64,000 nucleotides of DNA from Bdellovibrionales bacterium (GTDB lineage Bacteria; Myxococcota; XYA12-FULL-58-9; SYDY01). A program made the position numbers and the translations under genes. A model generated the notes under the pieces. It made no database searches, was not told the DNA's origin, and saw only the letters and a list, made by a program, of their open reading frames with translations. The stretch covers positions 33,765 through 97,764 of the forward strand of contig SYDY01000019.1 of the NCBI GenBank assembly GCA_005801425.1. The letters run 5' to 3'. Within the stretch, counting starts at the first letter, position 1. Each line of letters begins with the position of its first letter. This document shows, piece by piece, positions 1-8,472 of the stretch.

Positions 1-63
1 ATCGATTCAATTTTTATGATGAATATGCAGCTTGTTCGATGTGTGACCGCGTAAGGTCAGTGA

Positions 64-675
64 TTAAGGCGCTTCATCATCTGCTTTGGGTTTTATCTTG
101 GCCAGTTGTTCGACCATTTGAAGCAACGCTTTGCCCATCAGTTTGGATATGGCCTGTGCTGCATGGCCAGAACTTGCATCAGTAAGTTTTTCACGCTGAT
201 CAAACGTATATCGAAATAAGACGTTTCGTGTGTGAAAATCGATCATGACAATCGATATGGCCAAATGAGCTTGCGGCGTCATTGCGAAGGATTCGACATC
301 AAGGGCGATCAACTCACCATGCATTTCATAGGTGGGCTGTTTGTCTGCGAGGTGTGATGTCGCTGTGTCAAAGAGACCGCTTTGTGTAAGTTTGTCTGCG
401 ATGATGTTGGGGAGCAAACGTTTGGGTCTTGCAACCCAAAGTTCGTGTGCACGGTAATCCAGCTCAAAGCGGCCTTGGCGAACAACAATTTGGCTGCGTT
501 CATAGGCATCGGGTACGGAAAATTCGCGGACATAAAGGACCCCTCCGAGCCGTTTTTCTGTCTTGGGGAATGCGACTTCAGGATCGATGATAAATACCCG
601 TGTGTTGGGCGAACGTCCCCCAATGCAGCCGATCATAAAAAAAACGACGAGCAATGCAAATGCGCGTATTACCAT
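64..675 (-). CDS. ABC-type transport auxiliary lipoprotein (Mla/Pqi-like system)
   Basis: A 203-residue protein with an N-terminal hydrophobic segment ending in a lipobox-like FMIGC (Cys near residue 17), so it is probably an outer-membrane or periplasmic lipoprotein. The body resembles the ABC-type transport auxiliary component family (PqiC-like), which begins with a 'YVL/FIIDP' strand and handles substrate beside MCE proteins. It is the last gene of the operon, 2 bp after the MCE gene. An AGGAG sits 5 bp before the ATG, which supports this start. The role in retrograde or anterograde phospholipid transport is inferred from the operon, and the family call is moderately firm. Confidence 0.75.
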   Translation of the reverse strand: MVIRAFALLVVFFMIGCIGGRSPNTRVFIIDPEVAFPKTEKRLGGVLYVREFSVPDAYERSQIVVRQGRFELDYRAHELWVARPKRLLPNIIADKLTQSGLFDTATSHLADKQPTYEMHGELIALDVESFAMTPQAHLAISIVMIDFHTRNVLFRYTFDQREKLTDASSGHAAQAISKLMGKALLQMVEQLAKIKPKADDEAP

Positions 676-677
676 GT

Positions 678-1682
678 TTACTCCTGGCCTCGGATGAGGG
701 CACCGGGATCTTGGGCGATAATTCTTCCAAATTCTTCCATATCTTCTGCAGCTTTGCGTAGGCTTTGCATGGTCGCAGTGAGGTCTTCTTGACCCGTTCG
801 AACCGTGACTTCAACGCTCGACAATGTTCGATTAAGCGTTCTCATGGTGTTTTTTAGCTCACTGATGGCAATGCCCGCTTCTTCCTCGGAAAATCGTCGT
901 TCAACGTGTCGGCCTGCATCGCGCACTGCGATGACCGCGTTCCTCAATTCTCCAGGCTCAAGATCTGTTAAAGGATCTCGAATTGCTTTGAGTGTTTTTT
1001 CAAAAGAGGCAGAGGAGCTATCGATGGCATTTTGTAATTTTTGTGAGAGTGCAGGGATCTCGCCACGGGTTGCACCAATAGCATCTAGGGCACGTTGCGT
1101 GGGAAGGCGATTTGTATTGAGAAACGCATTGGCTGTGTTGGCCAGCTGTGTTGTGGCATCAATCATATTTTCTGCGCGTACTCTGTTTGCGGCACTGGAC
1201 CACTGCGCAAATTGATTGAGCACCATCTCTGCTTTGATAGCGATATCTTCGGCGCGTCCCGTGATGCGATCAATAAAAGATGCACCTGCGGGAATAAGTG
1301 ATCCCGGTTTGATGCGCGGCCGATCGGGATCGCCTCCCGTTAAGTTGACGGTACGTACGCCTGTTATGCCGCTGGTATCGAGTACTGCGCGAATGCCTTC
1401 ATACAACGGTAAATCTTTTTCGACGGCGATGGTAATTTCGACGGTACCGCCTCCATCCTCTAGGACTTGCATGTCTTCAACACGACCGACGGGAACCCCC
1501 CAGTGCTTAACCGGCGCACTTGCTGAAAGTCCACCGACACTTTCTTGAAATCTGATCCTGTAGCGATCTCTCGGTGAAAAGATATTAAGACCTGTCAGTG
1601 TAAGCATGGTGAGCAGTAAGATCAACAAGCCACCGAGAAAAAATAATCCAAGACGGATTTTTTGTGCATGGGATAATTTCAT
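678..1682 (-). CDS. mlaD: MCE-domain protein MlaD-like, lipid-transport periplasmic component
   Basis: A 334-residue protein with one N-terminal membrane helix (about residues 10-32). An MCE/MlaD domain follows (about 38-120), with the family pattern of 'RIRFQESVGGLSASAPV' then 'GVPVGRVEDM'. The rest is a long, mostly helical C-terminal part, longer than E. coli MlaD and typical of MCE proteins in non-enteric Gram-negatives. Its ATG overlaps the stop of the ATPase gene (ATGA), which indicates translational coupling. In known systems such proteins form hexameric rings in the periplasm that bind phospholipid and pass it to the permease. Confidence 0.9.
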   Translation of the reverse strand: MKLSHAQKIRLGLFFLGGLLILLLTMLTLTGLNIFSPRDRYRIRFQESVGGLSASAPVKHWGVPVGRVEDMQVLEDGGGTVEITIAVEKDLPLYEGIRAVLDTSGITGVRTVNLTGGDPDRPRIKPGSLIPAGASFIDRITGRAEDIAIKAEMVLNQFAQWSSAANRVRAENMIDATTQLANTANAFLNTNRLPTQRALDAIGATRGEIPALSQKLQNAIDSSSASFEKTLKAIRDPLTDLEPGELRNAVIAVRDAGRHVERRFSEEEAGIAISELKNTMRTLNRTLSSVEVTVRTGQEDLTATMQSLRKAAEDMEEFGRIIAQDPGALIRGQE

Positions 1683-2476
1683 GATGCTTTCCCCCGCATG
1701 ATCTCTGCGAAAATTGAATTTGTATGTGTTTGTTGGGCAGGGATGCGATCAAAAAATGCCCTAACTTCAGGAATTGTAGAGGCCTGCACCTGCTTTGGTG
1801 TCCCGTCAAAAATAATATTTCCAGAATGTAACATGGTGATGGTATCGGCGATGGCTTCGATGCTGGATAATTCGTGGGTGATGATCAAAACAGTCATGCC
1901 GAATCGATCACGTAAGTTGATGATGAGTTGGTCAATGCCCGCAGCGGTGATGGGATCGAGGCCTGCAGAGGGTTCGTCGCAGATCAACAATTCAGGACCC
2001 ATCACCATCGCACGGGCTAGGGCTGCTCGTTTGCGCATGCCTCCAGAAAGTTCTTCGGGCAACATACGATGTGCGTCGTGGAGTCCAACCACAGCAAGCA
2101 TGCTTCCTACCACATCACTGATCAGTTCTTCGGTGAGATTGGTGTGTTCTCGCAGAGGGAGTGCTACATTGTCGTAAATATCAAGACTCCCCAGAAGTGC
2201 GCCGCCTTGAAAAAGAATGCCGATACGTTGAGATAGGAGATGTGCTGATTCGTTATTGATGGAACTTGTTTCTTCACCGAGTACCGTAATTATTCCTGCC
2301 ATCGGCTGGGCGAGGCCGATAATATTTTTGAGAAGTGTGCTTTTACCGCAACCCGAACCACCGACGAGAACATGCACTTGCCCGCGCATAACACGCATGC
2401 TTACGTCACAGAGAACAATACGTTCGCCATATCCTACTGTGACATTGTCTACATTGATGACCATTTCTTCGACCAT
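1679..2476 (-). CDS. mlaF: ABC transporter ATP-binding protein, MlaF-like
   Basis: A 265-residue ATPase. It has Walker A 'GGSGCGKST' near residue 38, the ABC signature 'LSGGMRKRAALARA' near residue 143, Walker B 'LLICDEPSAGLDP' and the switch His in 'IITHE'. The signature with 'GGM' is typical of MlaF/Ttg2A/MKL-type lipid ABC ATPases. It starts directly after the permease stop (no gap), with GGAG 5-6 bp upstream of the ATG at 2476. A second in-frame ATG lies at 2464. It energises the cytoplasmic side of the transporter. Confidence 0.93.
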   Translation of the reverse strand: MVEEMVINVDNVTVGYGERIVLCDVSMRVMRGQVHVLVGGSGCGKSTLLKNIIGLAQPMAGIITVLGEETSSINNESAHLLSQRIGILFQGGALLGSLDIYDNVALPLREHTNLTEELISDVVGSMLAVVGLHDAHRMLPEELSGGMRKRAALARAMVMGPELLICDEPSAGLDPITAAGIDQLIINLRDRFGMTVLIITHELSSIEAIADTITMLHSGNIIFDGTPKQVQASTIPEVRAFFDRIPAQQTHTNSIFAEIMRGKAS

Positions 2477-3538
2477 CTAAGCTCCAAAATAAAACAGCAA
2501 ACTGCATATTGCGTCCGCTACAATGACGCCACTGATACTAGCTACCACACTTTTGGTTGTATTGTTGCCCACTGCCTCGGTACCACCATAGGTAGATAAT
2601 CCAATATAGGCGCTGACAGAAACAATGATGTTTGCAAATAGGACGCTTTTGATAAGTCCTGTGACCATATCCTTAAGATAAAGCGATTCGTACAATCGTG
2701 AGACGAATGCTTCAGGTCCAATATCGAGATAAAGAATCGACATCACAAATCCGCCGATCATGGCGAAAGTTTCGGTGAGAACGGTGAGTAGGGGTTGCAC
2801 CAAAATAAGCGCAATGGCGCGAGGTGTGACAAGAAATCGGATAGGGCCCAATCCCATGGCGCGCAGGGCATCCACTTCTTCTGAAATGACCATCGCACCA
2901 AGTTGTGCCGCGACCGCAGATCCGGATCGGCCAGCGATGAGAATGGCAGTGATGAGTGGTCCCAGTTCTCGGGTAATAGACACCGTGAGAAGGTCGACCA
3001 CAAAGACGCTCGCGCCAAATTGGCGCAGTTGTGCGACGGCTTGAAGGGCCAGTGTTCCGCCGATGAGAAATGCAATCAGGGCGATGATAGGGAATGCACG
3101 CGCTCCCATCAGCGATGCTTGATACAAAATCAGATCCCATCGCATACGACGAGGACGCGTGAATTCGCGAAGGATATACCAAAGGAGATCTGCTGCAAAC
3201 GTGGCATAGCCAAACATGTAGCGAGCGCTTTGGTAGGTCGAAAGGCCCAAATGATCGATATAGGGCAGGAAAGGACGCATGATAGGCTTGGCCGGTGGCG
3301 CAGGAAGCGCGTTTAAAACGCCGCGCATTTCATCGTTTAATCCTAGGAAGGCGAGTGGTGATCCTGCTTCTTTGGCATTGCGTGCGCATTGCAATAATAC
3401 TGCTGCACCAATGTGATCGATACGTTGTACTTGGCTAAGATCGACAATGGTCGCACCATCGTGCAAGGCTTGGGTGACGATGCCGAGAGTGCTCACCGCC
3501 GTGGATGCATCAAGGTTACCTGCCAATGCGATGGTCAT
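2477..3538 (-). CDS. mlaE: MlaE-type ABC permease with N-terminal STAS domain
   Basis: A 353-residue protein with two parts. Residues 1-85 look like a STAS domain ('ATIVDLSQVQRIDHIGAAVL'). Residues 130-353 are the MlaE/YrbE permease with the conserved 'FGASVFVVDLLTVSITRELGPLITAILIAGRSGSA' region (quoted in part) and several membrane helices. In E. coli the STAS protein is the separate MlaB, so here STAS and permease are fused. It is the first Mla gene, 21 bp after queG, and probably belongs to one minus-strand transcript with rlmN and queG. Confidence 0.92.
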   Translation of the reverse strand: MTIALAGNLDASTAVSTLGIVTQALHDGATIVDLSQVQRIDHIGAAVLLQCARNAKEAGSPLAFLGLNDEMRGVLNALPAPPAKPIMRPFLPYIDHLGLSTYQSARYMFGYATFAADLLWYILREFTRPRRMRWDLILYQASLMGARAFPIIALIAFLIGGTLALQAVAQLRQFGASVFVVDLLTVSITRELGPLITAILIAGRSGSAVAAQLGAMVISEEVDALRAMGLGPIRFLVTPRAIALILVQPLLTVLTETFAMIGGFVMSILYLDIGPEAFVSRLYESLYLKDMVTGLIKSVLFANIIVSVSAYIGLSTYGGTEAVGNNTTKSVVASISGVIVADAICSLLFYFGA

Positions 3539-3559
3539 GGGATCCGATATTACCCCTGT

Positions 3560-4693
3560 TCATGGTAACCGGTTAAGTGGCTTCGATGTATTTTTTTGTT
3601 GTGCACATGAAAGCTCCTCGCGAACCCAGTGATCTTCCTCGTGCAGTTCAGCATCGGCCAGCGCTTGTAAGGCGCTTGGTGTTTGGATTTGGCCCAATGC
3701 CCATGCAGCATGGCCTCGAATCAATGGATAAATGCTGCCAAGTGCCGAAATAAGCACATCGGTAAAAATAGGATCACGCGTATTGCCGAGCACAACGGCT
3801 GCATTTCTTCCCAGTTGTGCACGATTTGCCCGCGCAAGTGCACTGCCTTTGACGAGTTTCCGATAACCACTTGCGGTAAGAGTTAAAAGTTGTGTCGCGG
3901 TGATGGCTTGGGTGCTTGCGCGTGCTTTTAGTCGTGGCTCTATGGCTCGTTCTTGTTTGGATGCGTTAAACGGACAAACCGATTGGCATATGTCGCATCC
4001 AAAGAGATGTTGTCCAATAAGCGGTCGAAGATCGCGCGGGATGGGGCCTTGATTTTCGATGGTGAGATAAGAAATGCAGCGTTTGGCGTCTAACTGCCTC
4101 GGTCCTACGAATGCACCGGTTGGGCAGGCAATCAAACAAAGTTTGCAACTGCCGCACCGCTCTCGTGCTGGGGGGTCGGGTTCTAGCGCAAGTGTTGTGA
4201 TGAGACTTCCTAGCAATACGTAACTTCCGAGTCCTGGCACGATGGCCATGCACGATTTGCCGATGAAGGCCACGCCAGCGCGCGCGGCCGCTTCACGTTC
4301 AAGAATGGGTGCTGTGTCGACGCATGCCCGAAAACGGGCTTCGGGAACGCGCGTTTCAATGCGTGCTGCAAGTTCTCTCAGTTTTTCCTTGATCACCTGA
4401 TGGTAGTCATCGCCTTGTGCATAGGCTGCGATGGTTTGAGTATTCTGTGCATTTGGACGTGGGTGGGGAATAGCCACCACAATCATGCTGAGTGCACCCT
4501 CTAACAAGGCTGTGGGATCTGCTCTGTCTGAATGCTGTAACATGAAATCCATGTCGGCGTGGTGACCCTGTAGGATCCACTGTTTGAATCGTTCAGCAGC
4601 TTCGGTGAAGTATTCAGTGGTTGTAACGCCCCAGCGCGTGAAGCCCAATTCAGTGGCAATCGCGTCAAGTTGTTGCCTTGGTAGCGTTGGCAT
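3560..4693 (-). CDS. queG: Epoxyqueuosine reductase QueG
   Basis: Catalyses the last step of queuosine synthesis in tRNA, reducing epoxyqueuosine with cobalamin and two [4Fe-4S] clusters. The sequence shows the ferredoxin motifs CGSCKLCLIACP and CDICQSVCPFN, the N-terminal cobalamin-binding DUF1730-type region, and a C-terminal HEAT-like repeat ('IRGHAAWALGQIQTPSAL'). I chose the ATG at 4693, giving 377 residues from MPTLPRQ. The longer frame up to 4756 would add 21 residues overlapping the end of rlmN and lacks family support. It starts 2 bp after the rlmN stop, so the two RNA-modification genes are coupled. Confidence 0.93.
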   Translation of the reverse strand: MPTLPRQQLDAIATELGFTRWGVTTTEYFTEAAERFKQWILQGHHADMDFMLQHSDRADPTALLEGALSMIVVAIPHPRPNAQNTQTIAAYAQGDDYHQVIKEKLRELAARIETRVPEARFRACVDTAPILEREAAARAGVAFIGKSCMAIVPGLGSYVLLGSLITTLALEPDPPARERCGSCKLCLIACPTGAFVGPRQLDAKRCISYLTIENQGPIPRDLRPLIGQHLFGCDICQSVCPFNASKQERAIEPRLKARASTQAITATQLLTLTASGYRKLVKGSALARANRAQLGRNAAVVLGNTRDPIFTDVLISALGSIYPLIRGHAAWALGQIQTPSALQALADAELHEEDHWVREELSCAQQKNTSKPLNRLP

Positions 4694-4695
4694 AC

Positions 4696-5778
4696 TCAAG
4701 CGGCAGGAAGGGTTTGCAATACGGTGGGTAGTACGGCCTCGCCCAGTTGGCCGCATGCAGCGGCAATGTCTTGCCCGCGCGGGGTACGAAGCCAGGCACC
4801 ATAGCCGCGTTTGCGCAATTCTTCTTGAAAGCGCGCGACCGTAGCGCGGCTCGGCGTTTCAAACGGGGTTTTATTGTGGGCATTCAAGGGAAGAAGATTA
4901 ATTTTTACTGGAATACCATCAAGTAGTTTGGCGAGACGTTGGGCATCTTCAACACTATCGTTGATGTCCTTAAGTAACACGTATTCAATGGTAAATCGTC
5001 GTCTTGGTGCCAGTGGATACCTGCGAAGTGCGCCCAACAATTCGGCAATGGGCCATTTCTTGTTGATTGGCATGATTTTGGTTCTGATTTCGTCGGTGGT
5101 GGCATTGAGTGAAATGGCCAATTGCGTATTGACGGCGCGTCCCAAGTCATCAATGCGGGGGACGATACCCGAGGTGCTCACGGTGATCCGACGGGTTGAA
5201 AACGAGAGTCCCATGGGTTCGAGCATCACTTTGCAGGCTTGCACCACGTTATCAAAGTTAAGCAGAGGTTCGCCCATGCCCATAAACACAATGTTGGTTA
5301 TTTGCGCACCAGGGCCTTGAGGGAGCAGATCGGCCCTTACTGCAAGAACTTGGCCGATAATCTCACCCGCTGTAAGATCACGATGTCGTTTGATGCTGGC
5401 GGTGAAGCAAAATTTGCATCCGACTGCGCAGCCTGTCTGGCTTGAGACGCACAGGGTATTGGTACCACGGCCTGCTGCAACCTCAGGGATGTAAACAGCC
5501 TCGTAGGCGCCGACTGCACCGTCTGAGAATTGATATTTGCGCGTGCCATCGGTTGAAACCTGAACTTGAGCTGGGGGTACAGGGGTAATCGGCATTTCTG
5601 CGTCTATTTTTGCGCGCAGTTCATGGGCCAATGTCGAAATTTCGCTGGCGTGGCCAATACCTTTTCGAAAGACGGCCTCAAAGACTTGGTCACCACGAAA
5701 CTTTGAATGTCCCCATGTGGCCACAAGTTCCCGCCACGCCTCTCGCGTGAGTCCTAGGCCCATACATCGATTGTCCAT
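4696..5778 (-). CDS. rlmN: Dual-specificity 23S rRNA/tRNA adenine C2-methyltransferase RlmN
   Basis: A radical SAM enzyme that methylates A2503 of 23S rRNA and A37 of some tRNAs. The 360-residue protein carries the cluster motif CAVGCKFC, the SAM-binding 'GMGEPLLN' segment and the C-terminal catalytic Cys in 'IAAACGQL', which forms the methylated Cys intermediate. Length matches the family. The ATG at 5778 is used here; another Met lies five residues later. It is the first gene of the rlmN-queG-mla string, with an AT-rich divergent intergenic region upstream. Confidence 0.95.
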   Translation of the reverse strand: MDNRCMGLGLTREAWRELVATWGHSKFRGDQVFEAVFRKGIGHASEISTLAHELRAKIDAEMPITPVPPAQVQVSTDGTRKYQFSDGAVGAYEAVYIPEVAAGRGTNTLCVSSQTGCAVGCKFCFTASIKRHRDLTAGEIIGQVLAVRADLLPQGPGAQITNIVFMGMGEPLLNFDNVVQACKVMLEPMGLSFSTRRITVSTSGIVPRIDDLGRAVNTQLAISLNATTDEIRTKIMPINKKWPIAELLGALRRYPLAPRRRFTIEYVLLKDINDSVEDAQRLAKLLDGIPVKINLLPLNAHNKTPFETPSRATVARFQEELRKRGYGAWLRTPRGQDIAAACGQLGEAVLPTVLQTLPAA

Positions 5779-5898
5779 GGCGCAAAATACCCTATGGGCC
5801 GTCTGTATTCAATATGTGGTTATGTGGTTTTTTTATTACATTATGTTGACATTTTTACTAGGTATATCGTTGTATTCTATTGGCTTTTTGTGTGGGTA

Positions 5899-5928
5899 TT
5901 GACAACTGATAGGGTCCCTATGTAATGT
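5899..5928 (+). promoter_or_regulatory. Predicted sigma70-type promoter overlapped by a 13 bp palindrome
   Basis: TTGACA at 5899-5904 and TAATGT at 5923-5928 are separated by 18 bp. The spacer contains the perfect palindrome ATAGGGTCCCTAT (5909-5921). A related pair of GGTCC half-sites (AGGGTCC at 6001 and GGTCCCT near 6013) lies shortly before the first small gene. The arrangement suggests a promoter for the two small genes with an operator between -35 and -10. No binding protein is known from the sequence. Confidence 0.5.
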
Positions 5929-6043
5929 CACTGTGCTTATTTAGTATAGAAGTAACCCTGTAATCGAATTTTGTACCGTTACTTGAGGTATCCTAGTAGA
6001 AGGGTCCATAACGGTCCCTGATTCGTTACCACGGAGCCGCATC

Positions 6044-6238
6044 ATGAAGCGCACAGATAAGCGTAAACAAAGTTTGTATTTTCCAGAAGAAATGCTGAAA
6101 GAAATCCAGCATGAGGCCAATCGTCAAGATCGGTCTTTGTCGTGGATCGTCCAGCAGGCTTGGCGTATTGCCCGCGAGGAAATTAAACGTTTTCCTTCCG
6201 TTAACGACGTCGTAGGCGACGATGATGTCGAGGAATAA
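6044..6238 (+). CDS. Small ribbon-helix-helix-like protein (TIGR04563-like), copy 1
   Basis: A 64-residue basic-then-acidic protein. The pattern 'KRKQSLYFPEEMLKEIQHEA' then 'SLSWIVQQAWRIA' recalls ribbon-helix-helix proteins: a short strand, then two helices. From memory it matches the small TIGR04563 family common in myxobacteria, whose function is unknown. The tail is acidic (DDDVEE). A GGAG lies 8 bp before the ATG. It is followed after 2 bp by a paralogue. DNA binding is inferred from fold resemblance only. Confidence 0.72.
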   Translation: MKRTDKRKQSLYFPEEMLKEIQHEANRQDRSLSWIVQQAWRIAREEIKRFPSVNDVVGDDDVEE

Positions 6239-6240
6239 TC

Positions 6241-6456
6241 GTGGAAAAAGGGAAAACGCGTAGGCAAGCTCTCTACTTTCCTTCTGACATGCTTGATGAA
6301 CTTCAAGTTGAAGCCGAGCGGCTCGATCGCTCTTTCAGCTGGTTGATTCAGCAGGCATGGCGGTTGGCACGTACTGAAATGGCCAAAGTGCCAAGCACCA
6401 CCGACTACTTGCCCGATCTTAACGACGACGACGAAGAAGAACTTAGATCAGCCTGA
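6241..6456 (+). CDS. Small ribbon-helix-helix-like protein (TIGR04563-like), copy 2
   Basis: A 71-residue paralogue of the preceding gene. It shares 'RQALYFPSDMLDELQVEAER' and 'SFSWLIQQAWRLARTEM' and again ends in an acidic tail (DLNDDDEEE). It starts with GTG 2 bp after the stop of copy 1, so the two are co-translated. The first 45 residues align clearly between the copies, which points to a tandem duplication. The pair may form a heterodimer, but nothing in the sequence proves this. Confidence 0.72.
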   Translation: MEKGKTRRQALYFPSDMLDELQVEAERLDRSFSWLIQQAWRLARTEMAKVPSTTDYLPDLNDDDEEELRSA

Positions 6457-6486
6457 TTTAGGTTTGTACGCGTGCCTCGCTGTTAT

Positions 6487-6999
6487 TTATGGCAGTGTAA
6501 TATCGCCATTTATGGGGATCTCCATCATTTCTCCCGAAACGCTGGCCTCTGCTGTCAGCGTGTATGGGATTTTTCCCGCCTTCAATCTTTTAAACAATCC
6601 CGCGTGTGTGCTTTTACTTATATGACTCTGTACGTCGACGTACAAGGTGGCATAGCCCGTAAGCTGGGGATCCCATGATAGCCTGTGGCTTTCTATGGCT
6701 TTTGCATCGATCTGTACGTGGATAATCAAATTTTTGATCGCAACGGGAAACGGATTGCTGTTGTAAAGCGCAATTTCTGTAGAAAACTCCAGATCATCAT
6801 CGCGTGTGCGCCAAAGTTGAGATCTGGCGCTGAGAGTGGGCTTGCTTGGGGTTTGTATTTTGACCGGCTGTTTTGGAGCTATGGATACTTGGAACGAGGG
6901 GCTGATGATGGATGTCTTGCGCGTATGAATCGCCGGACTGCATCCATGGAACACCGAAAGTACACCGAGAATAAGAAGACTGCGCGGTGGCAAGACCAT
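6487..6999 (-). CDS. Predicted lipoprotein with LEA/WHy-like beta domain
   Basis: About 170 residues with a hydrophobic start and a lipobox-like 'VFHGC' near residue 20. The body has the alternating-strand pattern of LEA type 2/WHy domains ('FSTEIALYNSNPFPVAIKNL' followed by later strands), a fold often found in bacterial envelope lipoproteins. A GTG at 7008 is an alternative start three codons earlier. It lies downstream of the PfkB-family gene on the same strand and converges with the small-protein pair. Function unknown. Confidence 0.65.
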   Translation of the reverse strand: MVLPPRSLLILGVLSVFHGCSPAIHTRKTSIISPSFQVSIAPKQPVKIQTPSKPTLSARSQLWRTRDDDLEFSTEIALYNSNPFPVAIKNLIIHVQIDAKAIESHRLSWDPQLTGYATLYVDVQSHISKSTHAGLFKRLKAGKIPYTLTAEASVSGEMMEIPINGDITLP

Positions 7000-7047
7000 G
7001 CAAGTCACATGGTATGTTACTTGGGGGTCGTGATCAAAATACGTGGT

Positions 7048-7995
7048 TTAAATGGCGCGGTGGGACATGGCATGCGCGGGTGGTTTTGCTGAGAGGTGTT
7101 CGAGTCCACCCTCAAGCTGCGCCAAACGTTTTTCGATGCTGTGGGTGTTGGCCATGCGAAGTCCCTCAACACCAAATTGTTCGACGGTAAACGATGCCAC
7201 AACGCTACCGCGTAGCAACGCACCACGCCACGCAGGCTCCGCCAAATTATCGCAACTGGCGAGGTAACCCATCATGGCACCTGCAAATGAATCACCCGCA
7301 CCCGTGGGATCACGTACAAGGGGCACACGGTATGCGGGAACTTGGATGATCCCATCGTGAAGGTACATGCAGGCCCCATCGGCAGCCTGCTTGATCACCA
7401 ACACTTGGGGCCCCATACCGAAGATAACCTCGGCTGCGCGCGCAAGATCGGTTTCTTTGGATAGCAACCGTGCTTCTGTTTCGTTGATGCACAACATATC
7501 AACGAGTTCCAGTGTATGAATAAGTTCTTCACGGGCGCTGTTGATCCAATAATTCATGGTATCGAGAGCGACCCATTTTGGAGGATCCAGCTGCTCAAGT
7601 ACTTTGCGTTGAATACTTGGTTGAATATTTCCTAAAACCACGTAGGGGGTTTTGCGCCAATCTTCTGGAATAGTGCCATCGAATGTTTTAAATACGCCGA
7701 GCTGTGTTTCAAGGGTTTCGGCGTTGCTCAGATCACCGTCGTACTTCCCATCCCAACGAAATGTTCGACCATTCGGATTGATGACGATCCCCGCCGTATC
7801 GATACCATGGCGATGAAACATGGCGAGATGTTCGTTCGGAAAATCATTGCCAACCACACCCACCATACGAGGTGTGGCCCAGTGACATGCGGCAAGGCTC
7901 AAATAACTGGCTGCTCCTCCAAGCATCTCAGTTCGCTTGCCTGACGGTGTTTCAACGCTATCGAACGCAATACTACCCACTACGAGGATGCTCAT
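7048..7995 (-). CDS. PfkB-family carbohydrate/nucleoside kinase
   Basis: A 315-residue ribokinase-fold enzyme. It has the N-terminal 'GSIAFD...GGAASYLSLAACHWA' substrate lid region and the C-terminal PfkB signature 'DPTGAGDSFAGAMMGYLA', with the catalytic Asp in GAGD. The start at 7995 (MSILVVGS) fits the family; a longer frame to 8028 adds 11 unlikely residues. The substrate cannot be told from sequence; adenosine kinase-like or sugar kinase are both possible. It follows ndk, so a nucleotide-related role is conceivable but unproven. Confidence 0.85.
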   Translation of the reverse strand: MSILVVGSIAFDSVETPSGKRTEMLGGAASYLSLAACHWATPRMVGVVGNDFPNEHLAMFHRHGIDTAGIVINPNGRTFRWDGKYDGDLSNAETLETQLGVFKTFDGTIPEDWRKTPYVVLGNIQPSIQRKVLEQLDPPKWVALDTMNYWINSAREELIHTLELVDMLCINETEARLLSKETDLARAAEVIFGMGPQVLVIKQAADGACMYLHDGIIQVPAYRVPLVRDPTGAGDSFAGAMMGYLASCDNLAEPAWRGALLRGSVVASFTVEQFGVEGLRMANTHSIEKRLAQLEGGLEHLSAKPPAHAMSHRAI

Positions 7996-8034
7996 CAGTG
8001 CAGATCTCCAAGATAAGGGAGGGATCAAATGAAC

Positions 8035-8463
8035 TTATTGGCGACTGTAGTTGTTGAGGTCAAGCGACGCGAAAAATTGTGATATTTCGATCGCGGCATT
8101 TTCGGCACTGTCGGAACCATGGACCGCATTATTTCCGATGCTTTGGGCATACTTGGCACGGATGGTGCCAGCGTCGGCCTGTGCTGGATTGGTTGCACCC
8201 ATCAAAGTACGATAGCGACTGACTGCATTTTCGCCTTCGATACAGCTTACAACGACTGGGCCGCTGATCATGAACTCAACCAATTCGCCAAAAAATGGTC
8301 GGGCGCTGTGCACCGCATAAAATGCTTCGGCTTGGCGTTTTGTGAGCCACTGCATGCGCGTGGCCAAGATCTTAAATCCAGCGCCTTCAAGCATTGCAAG
8401 GATATTGCCGACATTGCCTGCGGCTACTGCATCGGGTTTGATAATTGAAAATGTGCGTTCCAT
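8035..8463 (-). CDS. ndk: Nucleoside diphosphate kinase
   Basis: A 142-residue enzyme that exchanges the gamma phosphate between nucleoside tri- and diphosphates. It shows 'FSIIKPDAV' at the N-terminus and the phosphorylated His in 'NAVHGSDS', both family hallmarks, and has normal length. It sits 9 bp downstream of sucD, so succinyl-CoA synthetase and Ndk are probably co-expressed. The two enzymes are known to associate functionally in several bacteria through their nucleotide products. Confidence 0.97.
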   Translation of the reverse strand: MERTFSIIKPDAVAAGNVGNILAMLEGAGFKILATRMQWLTKRQAEAFYAVHSARPFFGELVEFMISGPVVVSCIEGENAVSRYRTLMGATNPAQADAGTIRAKYAQSIGNNAVHGSDSAENAAIEISQFFASLDLNNYSRQ

Positions 8464-8472
8464 AATAATACC

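Noticed and set aside
1-63. Possible gene end or terminator at the left edge (TGACC...GGTCA)
   Set aside because: The pair is only 5 bp and no open frame of note is visible in the first 63 bases.
5846-5878. Second TTGACA (5846) as a promoter
   Set aside because: The nearest -10-like hexamer (TATTCT) is about 21 bp away, outside the normal spacing.
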